DNA of 64,000 nt from an uncultured Prevotellaceae bacterium (GCA_900313615.1 OMRP01000001.1:62001-126000); one strand, 5' to 3'. Counted from the first letter of the stretch, positions 1 to 9,480 are shown. The notes: generated by a model from the sequence alone, not told the origin. Made by a program: numbers and translations.

Positions 1-3000
1 TGTATGCCAAGCATTGAAACGCACCTTTCTTACTGCTGAACAGCCAGTAGATGGGGCGGCTTTGATACATCTTCTTGTGATCCTTCCAGAAGTCCTTTTG
101 CAGGTACTTTTCCAGTGAAGTGCCCAGACATTCCTCAACGAAGTTGATGTTCTGATTGACCGTTTCTGCACCGAAAGCGATGCGGATAAACTCCTGAATG
201 CGCTTCACTAGGTTATCATCAAAAGCACTGTCAGCCGAGAGGATTGGAATGATGCCATCATCATCAATTCTCAGTAGGCTGTCGCCATACTTGTAAGTGC
301 AAACCTCTTCGTCGGTAGGATTCGGGTGAGCGATATGCAGCCCTGGCTTGTCAAGGCGATAACGCCCCATCCAGCATCCGACGGCATAGGAAATGAGCTG
401 TTTCATCACGACATCGGGATGCCATTTCAGTTCATTGTCCTCAAAGGAGATTTCGCCTTGCTGAAGGATGGTGATTTCATTGAGCGGTACTTCAGGCGTA
501 AGTTCGTCCTGTAGTCCGTAAATCTCAATGAACTGGCGGTTCAGTTCCTCCTCGTTGTGATGTAATTGATTAAACTTGCGCTTCCATTCGCTGACATAAC
601 AGCGATAACAATGCTCAATCAGTTTTTCGTTTGTACCAATACTGGGGTCATTTCTTAGTTCTAGAATCTCTTCCTCTGGTAACATATCCATGTCTGCGAC
701 ATTTCCCATGCAGTTATGCCGCATTCGAATTAATTCGTTGCCTTTGAAGTCCCATGATGTTTCGTGTGCGTTCCAATCTGATTTAGATATTTCAATTGAT
801 TTCTTCACCATTTTATCAATTACTGAAGACAAAGATATAATGGTAGGAAGTGAGCTAACTGTTCCTGCTCCGTAATTAAGAGTTGGGTTTAATATTCTTA
901 GAAGACTATCTACACATTTTGAGTTCATAAATGCTAAAAGATAGAAGATTTTTTCTTCATCAGGAAACATTGATGAACCAGCACTATCAAAAATAGCTCC
1001 GTAGTCAGAAAATCTTGCAGTTGTTGCTGTAGATGTTAATGCGTTCCAAGTGATTGCATTTTTAAAATATAAATGTTTACTTCTTAAATTTCCTTTTGAA
1101 TGCTCCAGTTCATATCCATTATTTTCCCATAGAACAAACACATCATTATTACCATACCACTTCCTTGAATGACCACCTTTGTTATAAGGAGCCCATTTGT
1201 ATTTATGCTTTGAAAACTCTTCAGAACTTTGTTGCCAAATACCCAATTTATTCCTGTTTACTTCATGCCATAAACGTAAGAAATAAGTATTGTCAGCTGT
1301 ATCAGCACCTTTTTTTACTGGACATATATCTCCCAATAAATTATTGGAAAATGCATCTAAAACAGAATTGCTTACCCAATATCCAATAGGACATCCTGGA
1401 ATTTTTTCAAAGTTATTTTGTGATGTTATTGCATATCTACCATTATCTTTTTTAGGAAAAACATATGGAACATTTATTTCTCTATTAATATCATCAATGA
1501 TTAAGTATGAATATTCCCCTTTTCTATTCAAGGATTTATACTTTTCAATTATTGTCATAGCTGTTCCAAAAGCTATGCCAATAATATGCCATCCAAAATG
1601 AGCTAAAGAAGATATAAAATAATTAGATATAATATTATTCCTTAATTTTTCAAATGAAGTAAGGAACATCCATGATTCCATGGTAATAAAACCAGAACGA
1701 CCTTTTTGTACAATGCGATTTATCATCATTTGCATAAAAGCTGCAAATAAATCTTGCTTGGCTATTGAATAGTTCTTATCTAAATAAGAAGTTAGAGTGT
1801 TATTCATCGAACCTCTTCCCATATATGGAGGATTAGCAATTAATGCATGATACTTCTCTGTCAGTGCAAGAACGAGCTTCATTGCAGGCAGAATCTCCGC
1901 GAAATACTCCTGTTGGTCAGCATGATCATCGTAGTATTCCACTGTCTGCTTAATGAGTGCCCTTGTGCTGTCAGGGATGTCAAATATCATGATAGAGCCG
2001 AGAGAGTCTGCATCGCGCATGAGCTTGAAGGCATCAAGCAGTGAAGTGATGTCCTGTTTTGACTCTCCACCCTTGAAGAAGTGATGCAACGTAGTAGTCA
2101 GTGCTTCTTCATCTGTTTGCGGCTCCGGCATGTTCAGAATATTAGGCATGACATGAGCATCTGCAAACGAGCGGTCACGCTGGCAAGCCTTCAGCAGGAG
2201 CGCAAAAGTAGCCAACTGCTTTGCCCGGGTATCGAGGTCGATGCCCGTCAGGTTATACTTGAAGATAGCCTCAATAGCTTCGCTTCGACTGTAGCCATCC
2301 TCTAAGTAGAGATCGAAGAGTAAGTCGAAGCATTCATTCAGGATATGACCAGAGCCACAGGCGAGGTCACCCACGCGAAGTTCCATCAGGTCCTTGTATT
2401 TCAACTTCGTTTCCTCGGGAGTAGGCTCCGACGGCTCCACGAGGTACTTCCATTTGTCTTTGAGGTCTGTAGCCCATGGGTTGTTATCGAGATAGATGCG
2501 CCCCACGGTGTTCTGCACCATATATTTCACAATCCAGTTAGGTGTGAAAATCTGCGTGGCGGCAGGTATCTCGTCCGCCTCGAACTTCCCTTTCTTGGCA
2601 AACACCTCGTCCTTGCGCTCCGAGATATAGAACTGATAGAGCCATCCAATCAGTTCGGGGGAAGCGTAGTCCTCGTCGGTGATGAACTCCGTATGATTCA
2701 ACGTATCGATGAAGCCATTCTCAGTTAGGATGTCATTCGGCAGGAGCAGTTCCGTATAATCCGCAATGCCCCCAAAGCATTTGTAGATAATCGGATTGTT
2801 ATGACAGTATGCCGTTATCAGGAGTGAGAACTGCGGAGTGACAGCAGAGACATCGCCGAGCAAGGTGCGCAGCTGCTCTTCATCGGCAGCAGACATCTGC
2901 GGGTGGTGTCCCATACGGGCAGCATCCACGATGTGCGGTGTACGCGCCACGTCCACGAAATCAAGGACAGGCTCTGCCAGTCCGTTCTTCTGCAAGATGC

Positions 3001-3283
3001 GGATGGCTATGAAGCGGTTGAACCATGTGTAAGCCGCTTCCTCGTAAACCTCCTTGATGCCCTTCTCCTGGATGCGCTTATATAGCGACATCCATTGGTG
3101 GTAGAACGCTTCTGTGTGCTGTTGTCCCCGGAAGATAGAACCACCCTGAATGAGGATGGGCATTTCTGACTCGTCGATATGTCCGTCCGTATCGAAACCT
3201 AGTGACAGCATCTTTGCAGCCACGCCACGCTTCAAGATGTTGCGGGCTTCTGTTGCGAATTTCTTCAGTCTATTGGTATCCAC
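1..3283 (-). CDS. pglX: BREX adenine-specific DNA methyltransferase PglX (3' end cut off by window edge)
   Basis: This is the BREX-1 N6-adenine methyltransferase that marks host DNA and is needed for phage exclusion. About 1094 codons lie in the window without a stop, and the C-terminus runs off the left edge. The SAM-binding motif reads DLACGSGH (bases 2343-2381 region) and the catalytic motif IV reads NPPY (bases 1823-1834). The last visible part reads RPIYWLFSS, a stretch typical of PglX. The start is a GTG at 3281-3283, 19 bases after the brxC stop, and is chosen because AGGAGAA lies 6 bases upstream and no ATG is available. It is the fourth gene of the brxA-brxB-brxC-pglX series; pglZ and brxL would be expected beyond the edge. 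A middle section (about 880-1700) is more AT-rich, as is common in the variable target-recognition part of the family. Confidence 0.93.
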   Translation of the reverse strand, partial: MDTNRLKKFATEARNILKRGVAAKMLSLGFDTDGHIDESEMPILIQGGSIFRGQQHTEAFYHQWMSLYKRIQEKGIKEVYEEAAYTWFNRFIAIRILQKNGLAEPVLDFVDVARTPHIVDAARMGHHPQMSAADEEQLRTLLGDVSAVTPQFSLLITAYCHNNPIIYKCFGGIADYTELLLPNDILTENGFIDTLNHTEFITDEDYASPELIGWLYQFYISERKDEVFAKKGKFEADEIPAATQIFTPNWIVKYMVQNTVGRIYLDNNPWATDLKDKWKYLVEPSEPTPEETKLKYKDLMELRVGDLACGSGHILNECFDLLFDLYLEDGYSRSEAIEAIFKYNLTGIDLDTRAKQLATFALLLKACQRDRSFADAHVMPNILNMPEPQTDEEALTTTLHHFFKGGESKQDITSLLDAFKLMRDADSLGSIMIFDIPDSTRALIKQTVEYYDDHADQQEYFAEILPAMKLVLALTEKYHALIANPPYMGRGSMNNTLTSYLDKNYSIAKQDLFAAFMQMMINRIVQKGRSGFITMESWMFLTSFEKLRNNIISNYFISSLAHFGWHIIGIAFGTAMTIIEKYKSLNRKGEYSYLIIDDINREINVPYVFPKKDNGRYAITSQNNFEKIPGCPIGYWVSNSVLDAFSNNLLGDICPVKKGADTADNTYFLRLWHEVNRNKLGIWQQSSEEFSKHKYKWAPYNKGGHSRKWYGNNDVFVLWENNGYELEHSKGNLRSKHLYFKNAITWNALTSTATTARFSDYGAIFDSAGSSMFPDEEKIFYLLAFMNSKCVDSLLRILNPTLNYGAGTVSSLPTIISLSSVIDKMVKKSIEISKSDWNAHETSWDFKGNELIRMRHNCMGNVADMDMLPEEEILELRNDPSIGTNEKLIEHCYRCYVSEWKRKFNQLHHNEEELNRQFIEIYGLQDELTPEVPLNEITILQQGEISFEDNELKWHPDVVMKQLISYAVGCWMGRYRLDKPGLHIAHPNPTDEEVCTYKYGDSLLRIDDDGIIPILSADSAFDDNLVKRIQEFIRIAFGAETVNQNINFVEECLGTSLEKYLQKDFWKDHKKMYQSRPIYWLFSSKKGAFQCLAY

Positions 3284-3289
3284 AGTATA

Positions 3290-3296
3290 TTCTCCT
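3290..3296 (-). promoter_or_regulatory. Strong ribosome binding site for GTG-initiated pglX
   Basis: Read on the minus strand the bases are AGGAGAA, ending 6 bases before the GTG at 3283. Shine-Dalgarno sites are rare in Bacteroidales, so this one decides the start and suggests that translation of pglX is set separately from that of brxC. Confidence 0.6.
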
Positions 3297-3302
3297 ATGC
3301 GT

Positions 3303-6300
3303 TTACTTGATAATCATCACGGAGTTTCCTTCGTTGATGTCCTTCATAATTTGTTTTTTCAGGTTCTGCAGGTAAGTGTCCACCTCGCCTTCAGAAGTGA
3401 GGGGTTTGGTGGTGCGCGTGTCAAGATGCTTGTTGACCACCAATGGATCTTTGGCTTTCTCCTCAGCCCCATGTTTTCCCTCAGGTTCGATGTATGGCTT
3501 GCGCTTGTTCACCTCTTCCCAGATTTTTGCCGCCACCTCAGCGAAGAACGCATCGGTATTCATGTTGTTGCGAAGTACGAGAATATTCTCCGACATCGTC
3601 TTAGCCATGATGGTATTCTCCCGTTTCGGAATGACAGTAAGTGGCACGGCCTGTTGACGGCAACTCTCCTCCAATTGGTTGAAAGTCTTTTCATATTCTT
3701 CTCGTATCCGCTGGCGCAGTTCGTTTTTCTTCGATTCCAACGAGAAAGCCAGTTCCTTGCGCAGTCGGATATAATCTTTCATGTTCTGTTTTGGCCATTC
3801 ATCCGTCTTGATAGCCTGAATTTGCTCCACCTTCTCCTGTTCCTCGATAAACTGGAAGTTATCGCGGTTGTCATCCACGAACTTACAGATGTCAAGGTAC
3901 TTCGGCATCTGGTCATGGTAGAACTCGAATACCTCCTTGCACTTGTCCATCAATGAACGAGCGTCCTGGCGCGATGCGATGACGAGGTTGAAGAACTTCA
4001 GCGGGTCGCGTTCTTCCATCCATGTCTCAAAGGTGTCGATGGCTTCGCTGACAGGAGCGGAGAAGGGATAAACTCTCAACTCCTTGTACTGTCGAGAATA
4101 GGAATCTCGCCTCTTCGGCAAGCCTCGTTCGCTGTCTTTGTCCTGGCATTGACGGAAGATAGCCGTGCTATCCATGGATGGGAACACATCCATAGTGCCA
4201 AAGATATCTTTCCATGCCTCCGCAAATGCCTTAATGACATCATCAGGAATGGCAGTAGCAGCATGGACGGTAAACTTGCTCAGCTCCGACATGATGCGGT
4301 TGGCCACCGTTTGCAGTTCCACATTCGGATTATTGGAATAGGAGTAGTCGCGTTTGTGGCGACGCACCAGCTCGTTGACCACGTGCACCGTACAAGCATC
4401 GTTCCATCCATAGGGTGCTTTGCTGAACTTGGCAATGATGTCAGTGAGTGCCACCTCCTTGAAACTATTGCAGAGATAGATCTCCATCTCATGCTCCGGC
4501 GGTGTGAGCATTGCGTTCGGTCCTTCGTAGTCGCCCGGCTGGATGGGACGGAGGATAGCTTGGCGCAGAGCATCAGCAGTCTTTGGAAATATCGTAACAT
4601 CCACCATGCTTGCACGGGTATAGATATTCGAGAAGTGCTTGTTGAGCGCTTTATGATAGCGGTCGCCAGCCTTCATGCCCGTCAAATCGGCATCGTCGAT
4701 GACGAGGTTTCCCGATATGATGGGACAAGTATTGAGAATCTGCTGGAACTGTGGTACGATACGGGAAGTATACAGTTCCTCGGCACGTTTTCTGAATTTC
4801 TCTCGGACATTCAGGTTTTCCTGCGACTCCACGGGCGTCTTCAGGTACTGCGTGACATGGCAGTACCACCAGAAATCGTTTCTCAGCTTGTTGTTTTCAA
4901 GGAATAACGGTCCCATGTAATAAATCATCTTCGTGGGCGAGGTGCATTGGATGGCAAAAGAATGAGCATCCGTTCTGTTGTCGATGTCGAAGTCCACCGT
5001 CACGTCGCCATTGTTTCCGTTATACACACGCTGCTTGATGGTGGCGTTGACAGAGAAAGTTCTCGTCAAGTAAGTTTCTTTGTTCTTCGGACTGCCCAGA
5101 TACTTGAAGAAAATTTCCTTCAATTGGTCAGCCAGCACTGCGTTGTCCACATCCTGTGCCTGAATGAGGGAAGCCACCTTCATTTCCTCTTCCGAATAGA
5201 AGAGGTAGGTGCTAGGCTGTCCATCCTTCGACTGCACCTCCTGTATGATGTTTTTCTCGCAGAGGTAAGACAATACGGAATCCACCTTGTCTTGCAAGGT
5301 TAGTTTTGGTGTGTCGAGCGAATTGAGCATCAGCACAGTGATGTTCTGCAACGAAGCCGGGAACTGCAATTTGTCGGTGGGCTTCAGGTTGCAAATCATG
5401 AACAGCACGTTGACCACACGTTTGCCAAATTCCGGGTCTTTATATTCCTTGATGACACGCTCCGCGTTCTCGATGGCTTTCTGTCCACGTGCCTGCAAAC
5501 CCTCCTCAAACATGGAGTTGTAGAGACTGTCGAACGACACGAAGTGTCCCATGTCTTGGTCTTTCTCTGCAATGGCCGTTGAATGAACCACTTTCAAGAT
5601 GCTACGTTCGTTGCCCTTCACCTCTTTTGCCACATATTGTAGGTCTCGGAAGGCGTCAAACACCTTTTTGATGAGGTTGAACTGGTAGGGCACGAAAGGA
5701 TAGCAGTTGACAAATTCCTTATCCGACTCATAGCGTGAGAAGCCTGTGGGCAGTTTATACAGCGCCTCGATGTCACCGTGGCGCAGTTTGAAGAAGTTCT
5801 TCAGGCCGTCTTTCACCTCATCCTTCTTGTCGAGAATACGCTTCTGCGTAATATATTCCGTGGACGAGCCTTTCAGTGACACTTTCACTTCGAAACGCCC
5901 CCGAATCTTTCCCTCGCTGTCTCGTCCTTCGTGGATGTCGCAGTCGTCCATGACCTCCTCCAGCTCCTGTTGTGCGGTACATGCGAACCAAATCTTTTTG
6001 TCGGTCACCTCAGGTACCTTCGTCACGATTTCCTGAAGGTTGAGGTAGCGGTCGCGCTCTTTGTTGATGAACTGCGACACCTCATCCGCGAACATGATCA
6101 GGCGGTAGTTCTCGCCTTTGTCAGCGATGAACGATGCCAACTCTTGTGAGAATTTCTCGATGCTCACCGTGGTGTCTCGCTTGATGATACGCTCACGGAT
6201 GGACTCGATGGAGAGTGTAGGAACGAGTTGCTTGGCTATTTCCAGCACGATATCCGTCTCGTTGTCCACGATGTCGGCAGCGTCATTGGCATTGTTCCAG

Positions 6301-6911
6301 TCCACCCCCGTCTCTTCCAAAACCATCTGCTTAAACTCCTCCAACTTTCCCCTTTGTGCCAATGGCTTTTCCAGATGCTGCGCCAATGAGAGGTTGAAGT
6401 TGTTGAAGCCACGCATACGGTTCAATTCATTCCAGAACACATGGATGAACGCCGACTTGCGGTCGGTGGCGTTGTCATACGATGTCTCCAAGTTGAACAT
6501 ACAGGTGTCTATCTCGGCTTTCTTCACCCATTCAATGATTTCGTTGATGGCGTTTTTGTCGATACCGGCATCCAGTTTATGTGTGGCATCCATGGGGTCG
6601 ATGGCAGCCACTGCCTCTTTCAGCCGTGCGAGCGCCTTGTCCCTCGTGTCAGGCGTGATGCAGTAGTCGAGGTATTTCAGGAAGTGCGACTTACCCGTTC
6701 CGTAGTAACCATCAATCCATATTCCCGTATGGCTGTACGGCTTGTTGTTCTTCAGCGCAAACAAGATACGGTATAGTCCGTTGATGATTTCGTCGGTGAA
6801 GACGTACTCTTCTATTTCGATGTTTTTCGTTTCTACATCTAACTTGGTGACAGAGACGGCTGGGTTTACCGGACGTTCGATGTCTTTCTTGTATAAATCT
6901 TTCAGTTTCAT
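3303..6911 (-). CDS. brxC: BREX ATPase BrxC (PglY-like, DUF6079-type P-loop protein)
   Basis: A 1202-residue P-loop ATPase, the usual size for BrxC, required for BREX phage restriction and in some systems for methylation. The Walker A motif GYYGTGKS is at residues 68-75, and a Walker B-like ADEVSQ at 275-280 follows hydrophobic LIMF. The N-terminal stretch with KLKDLYKKDIERPVNP is highly typical of BrxC. The long C-terminal half is rich in charged helices (about 980-1110). The ATG at 6911 is only 3 bases past the brxB stop, so the two are probably translationally coupled. No frame disruption was seen. Confidence 0.95.
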   Translation of the reverse strand: MKLKDLYKKDIERPVNPAVSVTKLDVETKNIEIEEYVFTDEIINGLYRILFALKNNKPYSHTGIWIDGYYGTGKSHFLKYLDYCITPDTRDKALARLKEAVAAIDPMDATHKLDAGIDKNAINEIIEWVKKAEIDTCMFNLETSYDNATDRKSAFIHVFWNELNRMRGFNNFNLSLAQHLEKPLAQRGKLEEFKQMVLEETGVDWNNANDAADIVDNETDIVLEIAKQLVPTLSIESIRERIIKRDTTVSIEKFSQELASFIADKGENYRLIMFADEVSQFINKERDRYLNLQEIVTKVPEVTDKKIWFACTAQQELEEVMDDCDIHEGRDSEGKIRGRFEVKVSLKGSSTEYITQKRILDKKDEVKDGLKNFFKLRHGDIEALYKLPTGFSRYESDKEFVNCYPFVPYQFNLIKKVFDAFRDLQYVAKEVKGNERSILKVVHSTAIAEKDQDMGHFVSFDSLYNSMFEEGLQARGQKAIENAERVIKEYKDPEFGKRVVNVLFMICNLKPTDKLQFPASLQNITVLMLNSLDTPKLTLQDKVDSVLSYLCEKNIIQEVQSKDGQPSTYLFYSEEEMKVASLIQAQDVDNAVLADQLKEIFFKYLGSPKNKETYLTRTFSVNATIKQRVYNGNNGDVTVDFDIDNRTDAHSFAIQCTSPTKMIYYMGPLFLENNKLRNDFWWYCHVTQYLKTPVESQENLNVREKFRKRAEELYTSRIVPQFQQILNTCPIISGNLVIDDADLTGMKAGDRYHKALNKHFSNIYTRASMVDVTIFPKTADALRQAILRPIQPGDYEGPNAMLTPPEHEMEIYLCNSFKEVALTDIIAKFSKAPYGWNDACTVHVVNELVRRHKRDYSYSNNPNVELQTVANRIMSELSKFTVHAATAIPDDVIKAFAEAWKDIFGTMDVFPSMDSTAIFRQCQDKDSERGLPKRRDSYSRQYKELRVYPFSAPVSEAIDTFETWMEERDPLKFFNLVIASRQDARSLMDKCKEVFEFYHDQMPKYLDICKFVDDNRDNFQFIEEQEKVEQIQAIKTDEWPKQNMKDYIRLRKELAFSLESKKNELRQRIREEYEKTFNQLEESCRQQAVPLTVIPKRENTIMAKTMSENILVLRNNMNTDAFFAEVAAKIWEEVNKRKPYIEPEGKHGAEEKAKDPLVVNKHLDTRTTKPLTSEGEVDTYLQNLKKQIMKDINEGNSVMIIK

Positions 6912-6914
6912 ATA

Positions 6915-7514
6915 CTACTCATTGATTAGCAGGGTGGCACGATAGGTATGATGGTCAGGCAGGAGTCCGAACAAACGGAACGAGTTGTTCTCCCGATGAC
7001 CAGGATAGAAAACGATAATCTTGTATTTATAGGTTACATTGTACTGCTCGTAAAGCGTCAATAGTTCATTGGTACGTATATAGGGATACATGGAGCCGAT
7101 GCCATGAACGAAGACATACGGCCGGCGGTAGTCATCCTCAATGTTCACATGTGCCATGATATGCTCATGGAGGTAGTGGATGAAACCTTCGGAATGGGCG
7201 TTGCGGACCAGCGTCGACATGGTGGCGTCAGGGTTTGTCTTCTCCTTCTCCAGCTGATATTCCAACATTGGACGGCGCATCAGCTGTTTCGTCTTGAGGT
7301 AGTTGCAGAACTCCTCGAAGAGGTTCAAGCAGAGCACATCGACATAGTTCGTGGGGCGTATGAGGTGTTCCTTGAACTCCTTGATTTGCTCACGGATGTC
7401 GTATTCATTCTCAGCAGGATACTGATAGATGAAGAAATTGTAGAAGATATCCCCGTTCTTCGGGTCTTGGAATCCCGGGTCGTTCAGTTTATGGTCTAAC
7501 TCCTGTATCGTCAT
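6915..7514 (-). CDS. brxB: BREX protein BrxB (DUF1788)
   Basis: A 199-residue protein of the BrxB/DUF1788 family, a small essential BREX component of unknown biochemical role. It carries the family-like central VFVHGIGSMYPYIR segment (about residues 133-146) and the later FYPG (about 169-172). Its start overlaps the end of brxA by 4 bases (ATGA), and brxC begins 3 bases after its stop, so the three form one tightly packed transcription unit. The assignment rests on family resemblance, size and position between brxA and brxC. Confidence 0.93.
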   Translation of the reverse strand: MTIQELDHKLNDPGFQDPKNGDIFYNFFIYQYPAENEYDIREQIKEFKEHLIRPTNYVDVLCLNLFEEFCNYLKTKQLMRRPMLEYQLEKEKTNPDATMSTLVRNAHSEGFIHYLHEHIMAHVNIEDDYRRPYVFVHGIGSMYPYIRTNELLTLYEQYNVTYKYKIIVFYPGHRENNSFRLFGLLPDHHTYRATLLINE

Positions 7515-8146
7515 ACTGCCTTTTTTATTTCATTGATTTCAAAGGGTTGCAACAAGCAAGCATCGAGGAACCATTGTTCCCCAATGCGGATATAATAGGC
7601 CATGGTTTCATCCGTGTCCTTGACAGGATGGAGCACATTCTCCTCATCGAGCATGCCTACTTTCCTCAGGATGGAAAGGTAAGTGGATGCTATCTTTTTG
7701 CGCGTGTTGTCCGTCCAAGAATCCACGAATTCATCCCTAGCTCCAATCTCATTGAATTCCATAAGCAGGTCGTCAATGGAGACAGAATGGCTGATGGACT
7801 GCCATTTGTTTCGAGTTACATTAATTTGAAAGTCGAAACAAATCTTGTATGTTTTCAAAATAACGAAGAAGAGGGCTATCTTTTGAGCGGTTTGCTCCAT
7901 CGAAAGATAATCCTCCCAGAATGTTTTTTGCACAGCATTGTATCTTCGTTTGATTTCGAAGATGGCTCTTTCCCTCGAGGTCTGGCGATTGATTTTCAGC
8001 AGATTGTTCTCCAGTTTTTCTTTTTTGAGCAAAGCATCACTGTCTTCGCTCATTAATAGAGGCAAAAGTATGTTCGTTTCTTCATAAAGGTAGCCACCCC
8101 CTGTTATGGCCGCACTGTATGGACTATTATGTTTCATTCGTATCAT
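7511..8146 (-). CDS. brxA: BREX protein BrxA (DUF1819)
   Basis: A 211-residue protein matching the BrxA/DUF1819 family in length and in its opening YSAAITGGGYLYEET. In characterised BREX systems BrxA is a small, mostly helical DNA-binding protein. It is the first gene of the operon: a Bacteroidetes -7 box lies at 8262-8269 on the same strand, and the intervening leader of about 110 bases can fold. No WYL-type BrxR regulator lies upstream; the next gene is the divergent flavodoxin, so this side is probably the island boundary. Confidence 0.93.
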   Translation of the reverse strand: MIRMKHNSPYSAAITGGGYLYEETNILLPLLMSEDSDALLKKEKLENNLLKINRQTSRERAIFEIKRRYNAVQKTFWEDYLSMEQTAQKIALFFVILKTYKICFDFQINVTRNKWQSISHSVSIDDLLMEFNEIGARDEFVDSWTDNTRKKIASTYLSILRKVGMLDEENVLHPVKDTDETMAYYIRIGEQWFLDACLLQPFEINEIKKAV

Positions 8147-8155
8147 TTTTGTGGC

Positions 8156-8208
8156 AATCCCCCGTCAGTGTACCGACTGGCGACCTTACCTTTCTCCACT
8201 AGGGGATT
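8156..8208 (-). promoter_or_regulatory. Structured 5' leader of the BREX operon
   Basis: Two perfectly complementary 7-base arms, GGGGATT at 8202-8208 and AATCCCC at 8156-8162 on the plus strand, enclose a 39-base loop. The loop holds a second small inverted repeat, CAGT and ACTG around GTACCG (8166-8179). On the minus strand this sits between the promoter and the brxA ATG, ending 9 bases before the start codon, so it could mask or present the translation start. No T-run follows it, which argues against a plain terminator. Function is unknown. Confidence 0.5.
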
Positions 8209-8261
8209 ACACATTTTGTCTGATAATAAACATTTAGGTCTTTAGTCGTAATAGTTATGTG

Positions 8262-8291
8262 CAAAGATAACTTTTTTTTGCGACAAACAAA
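8262..8291 (-). promoter_or_regulatory. Promoter of the BREX operon
   Basis: On the minus strand TATCTTTG (plus 8262-8269) matches the Bacteroidetes -7 consensus TAnnTTTG exactly, and TTTG (plus 8288-8291) lies 18 bases upstream as the -33 box. Initiation near 8257 would give a leader of about 110 bases before brxA. Confidence 0.75.
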
Positions 8292-8472
8292 CAAGTTTCC
8301 GGTTATTTTTGCAAGGCATAGGATGCTGTGGAATATTTTTCAACAACATATCCCATCCATACCAGAAAGAGATGGGTGGATGTTGAGACAAATCCGAAGC
8401 CACATCCTAATCATAAGTAGGTATTGCGCGATTTCATTATTTTTGGGTATTGTGGCGTATGGAAAAGGTGCG

Positions 8473-8480
8473 TACTTTTG
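8473..8480 (+). promoter_or_regulatory. -7 box upstream of flavodoxin
   Basis: TACTTTTG fits TAnnTTTG and lies 42 bases before the flavodoxin ATG. A weak TTG is found about 20 bases further upstream. The region 8147-8522 contains no gene, only this promoter and the divergent BREX promoter and leader. Confidence 0.6.
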
Positions 8481-8522
8481 CACCGTGAGAATTAACGCAA
8501 CCAATTCAATAAAATAAGAGAA

Positions 8523-9017
8523 ATGAAACAGACAATCGTAGCTTATGGTTCCTCTACAGGAACATGTGAGAATATCGCCGGAATCATCGCCGGCAAGCTG
8601 GGCGTCGAAGCTATTAACGTGGCTGACCTTACCGCTGACGACATCAAAGCGGCAGACAACCTCATCCTCGGAACCTCGACATGGGGCGTGGGCGAATTGC
8701 AGGACGACTGGTACGACGGCGTGTCGTTGCTCAAAGGACTGGACCTCAGCGGAAAGACCGTGGCCCTCTTCGGCTGTGGCGACTGCGAATCGTATTCTGA
8801 CACGTTCTGCGGTGCCATGGGAGAAATCTACCATGCCGTGGTGGCTGCCGGAGCCACGGTAGTGGGACAGGTATCTACCGACGGCTATTCTTTCGATGAT
8901 TCCGAGGCGGTGGTCGACGGGCAGTTCGTGGGACTGGCGCTTGACGATGTGAACGAGGATGACAAGACCGAAGCGCGCATCGACGCTTGGATAGAACAGA
9001 TACAACCATCACTGTAA
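8523..9017 (+). CDS. fldA: Flavodoxin
   Basis: A 164-residue long-chain-type flavodoxin, a soluble FMN-binding electron carrier that replaces ferredoxin, often under iron limitation. The FMN phosphate loop is GSSTGTCEN at residues 9-17. The STWGVGELQDDW segment (about 52-63) and FGCGDCESYSDTFC (about 83-96) correspond to the two isoalloxazine-flanking loops of the family. It is followed after 18 bases by a DUF2023 gene, a recurrent flavodoxin partner in Bacteroidales, so the two are probably co-transcribed from the -7 box at 8473. Confidence 0.95.
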   Translation: MKQTIVAYGSSTGTCENIAGIIAGKLGVEAINVADLTADDIKAADNLILGTSTWGVGELQDDWYDGVSLLKGLDLSGKTVALFGCGDCESYSDTFCGAMGEIYHAVVAAGATVVGQVSTDGYSFDDSEAVVDGQFVGLALDDVNEDDKTEARIDAWIEQIQPSL

Positions 9018-9035
9018 CATAAAAAAGTAATTAGC

Positions 9036-9401
9036 ATGGAACGTAAGGATGTGATGCCCGTCGATTTGAAAGTGCTCATGAACCATATCTATGAGTACAA
9101 AAAAGGTGTGCGGCGTATGGTGCTCTTCACTTTCAACAAGAAATATGAGGAGTTTGCCACCAACCGTCTCAGACGGCAGAATATCCATTACCTCCTACAA
9201 CCTGTGGATGGCGAGCGCCTGAATCTTTTCTTCGGGCGACCCGAGTGTCTCGAAGCCATTCGACTGATAGTGAATCGTCCACTCAACCAACTGACACCCG
9301 AAGAGGATTTTATCCTCGGTGCCATGCTCGGGTATGACATCTGTGCGCAATGTGAGCGCTTCTGTGAACGGAAATGCCGTTCGTGCGCACAGGCTGTGTG
9401 A
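9036..9401 (+). CDS. DUF2023 family protein with a cysteine-rich tail
   Basis: A 121-residue protein that resembles the DUF2023 family found next to flavodoxin genes in Bacteroidales. Its biochemical role is unknown. The C-terminus holds five closely spaced cysteines (C103, C106, C110, C114, C117 in a C-x2-C-x3-C-x3-C-x2-C arrangement), suggesting a metal or Fe-S site; this is inference. The 18-base gap to the flavodoxin gene argues for one operon and for a link to electron transfer. A long perfect hairpin (9447-9480) follows the stop. Confidence 0.8.
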   Translation: MERKDVMPVDLKVLMNHIYEYKKGVRRMVLFTFNKKYEEFATNRLRRQNIHYLLQPVDGERLNLFFGRPECLEAIRLIVNRPLNQLTPEEDFILGAMLGYDICAQCERFCERKCRSCAQAV

Positions 9402-9446
9402 TTTGAACTTGTTCGCTAAATAAAATTCATAATGTTTTTGTATTTT

Positions 9447-9480
9447 CATGAGGGGCTATCCGGGAGGATGGCCCCTCATG
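9447..9480 (+). terminator. Long hairpin after the flavodoxin operon
   Basis: Arms 9447-9456 and 9471-9480 are perfectly complementary (CATGAGGGGC with GCCCCTCATG). Inside them a T-G wobble and ATCC/GGAT continue the stem to 15 pairs closed by a GGGA loop. No T-run follows on either strand, so it may be a transcript-end stabiliser or a factor-assisted terminator rather than a classical intrinsic one. Confidence 0.55.

Noticed and set aside
326-2728. Several plus-strand frames of 60-130 codons in the first 3 kb
   Set aside because: They all lie opposite the pglX gene, whose frame is open from 3283 to the window edge and carries the methyltransferase motifs.
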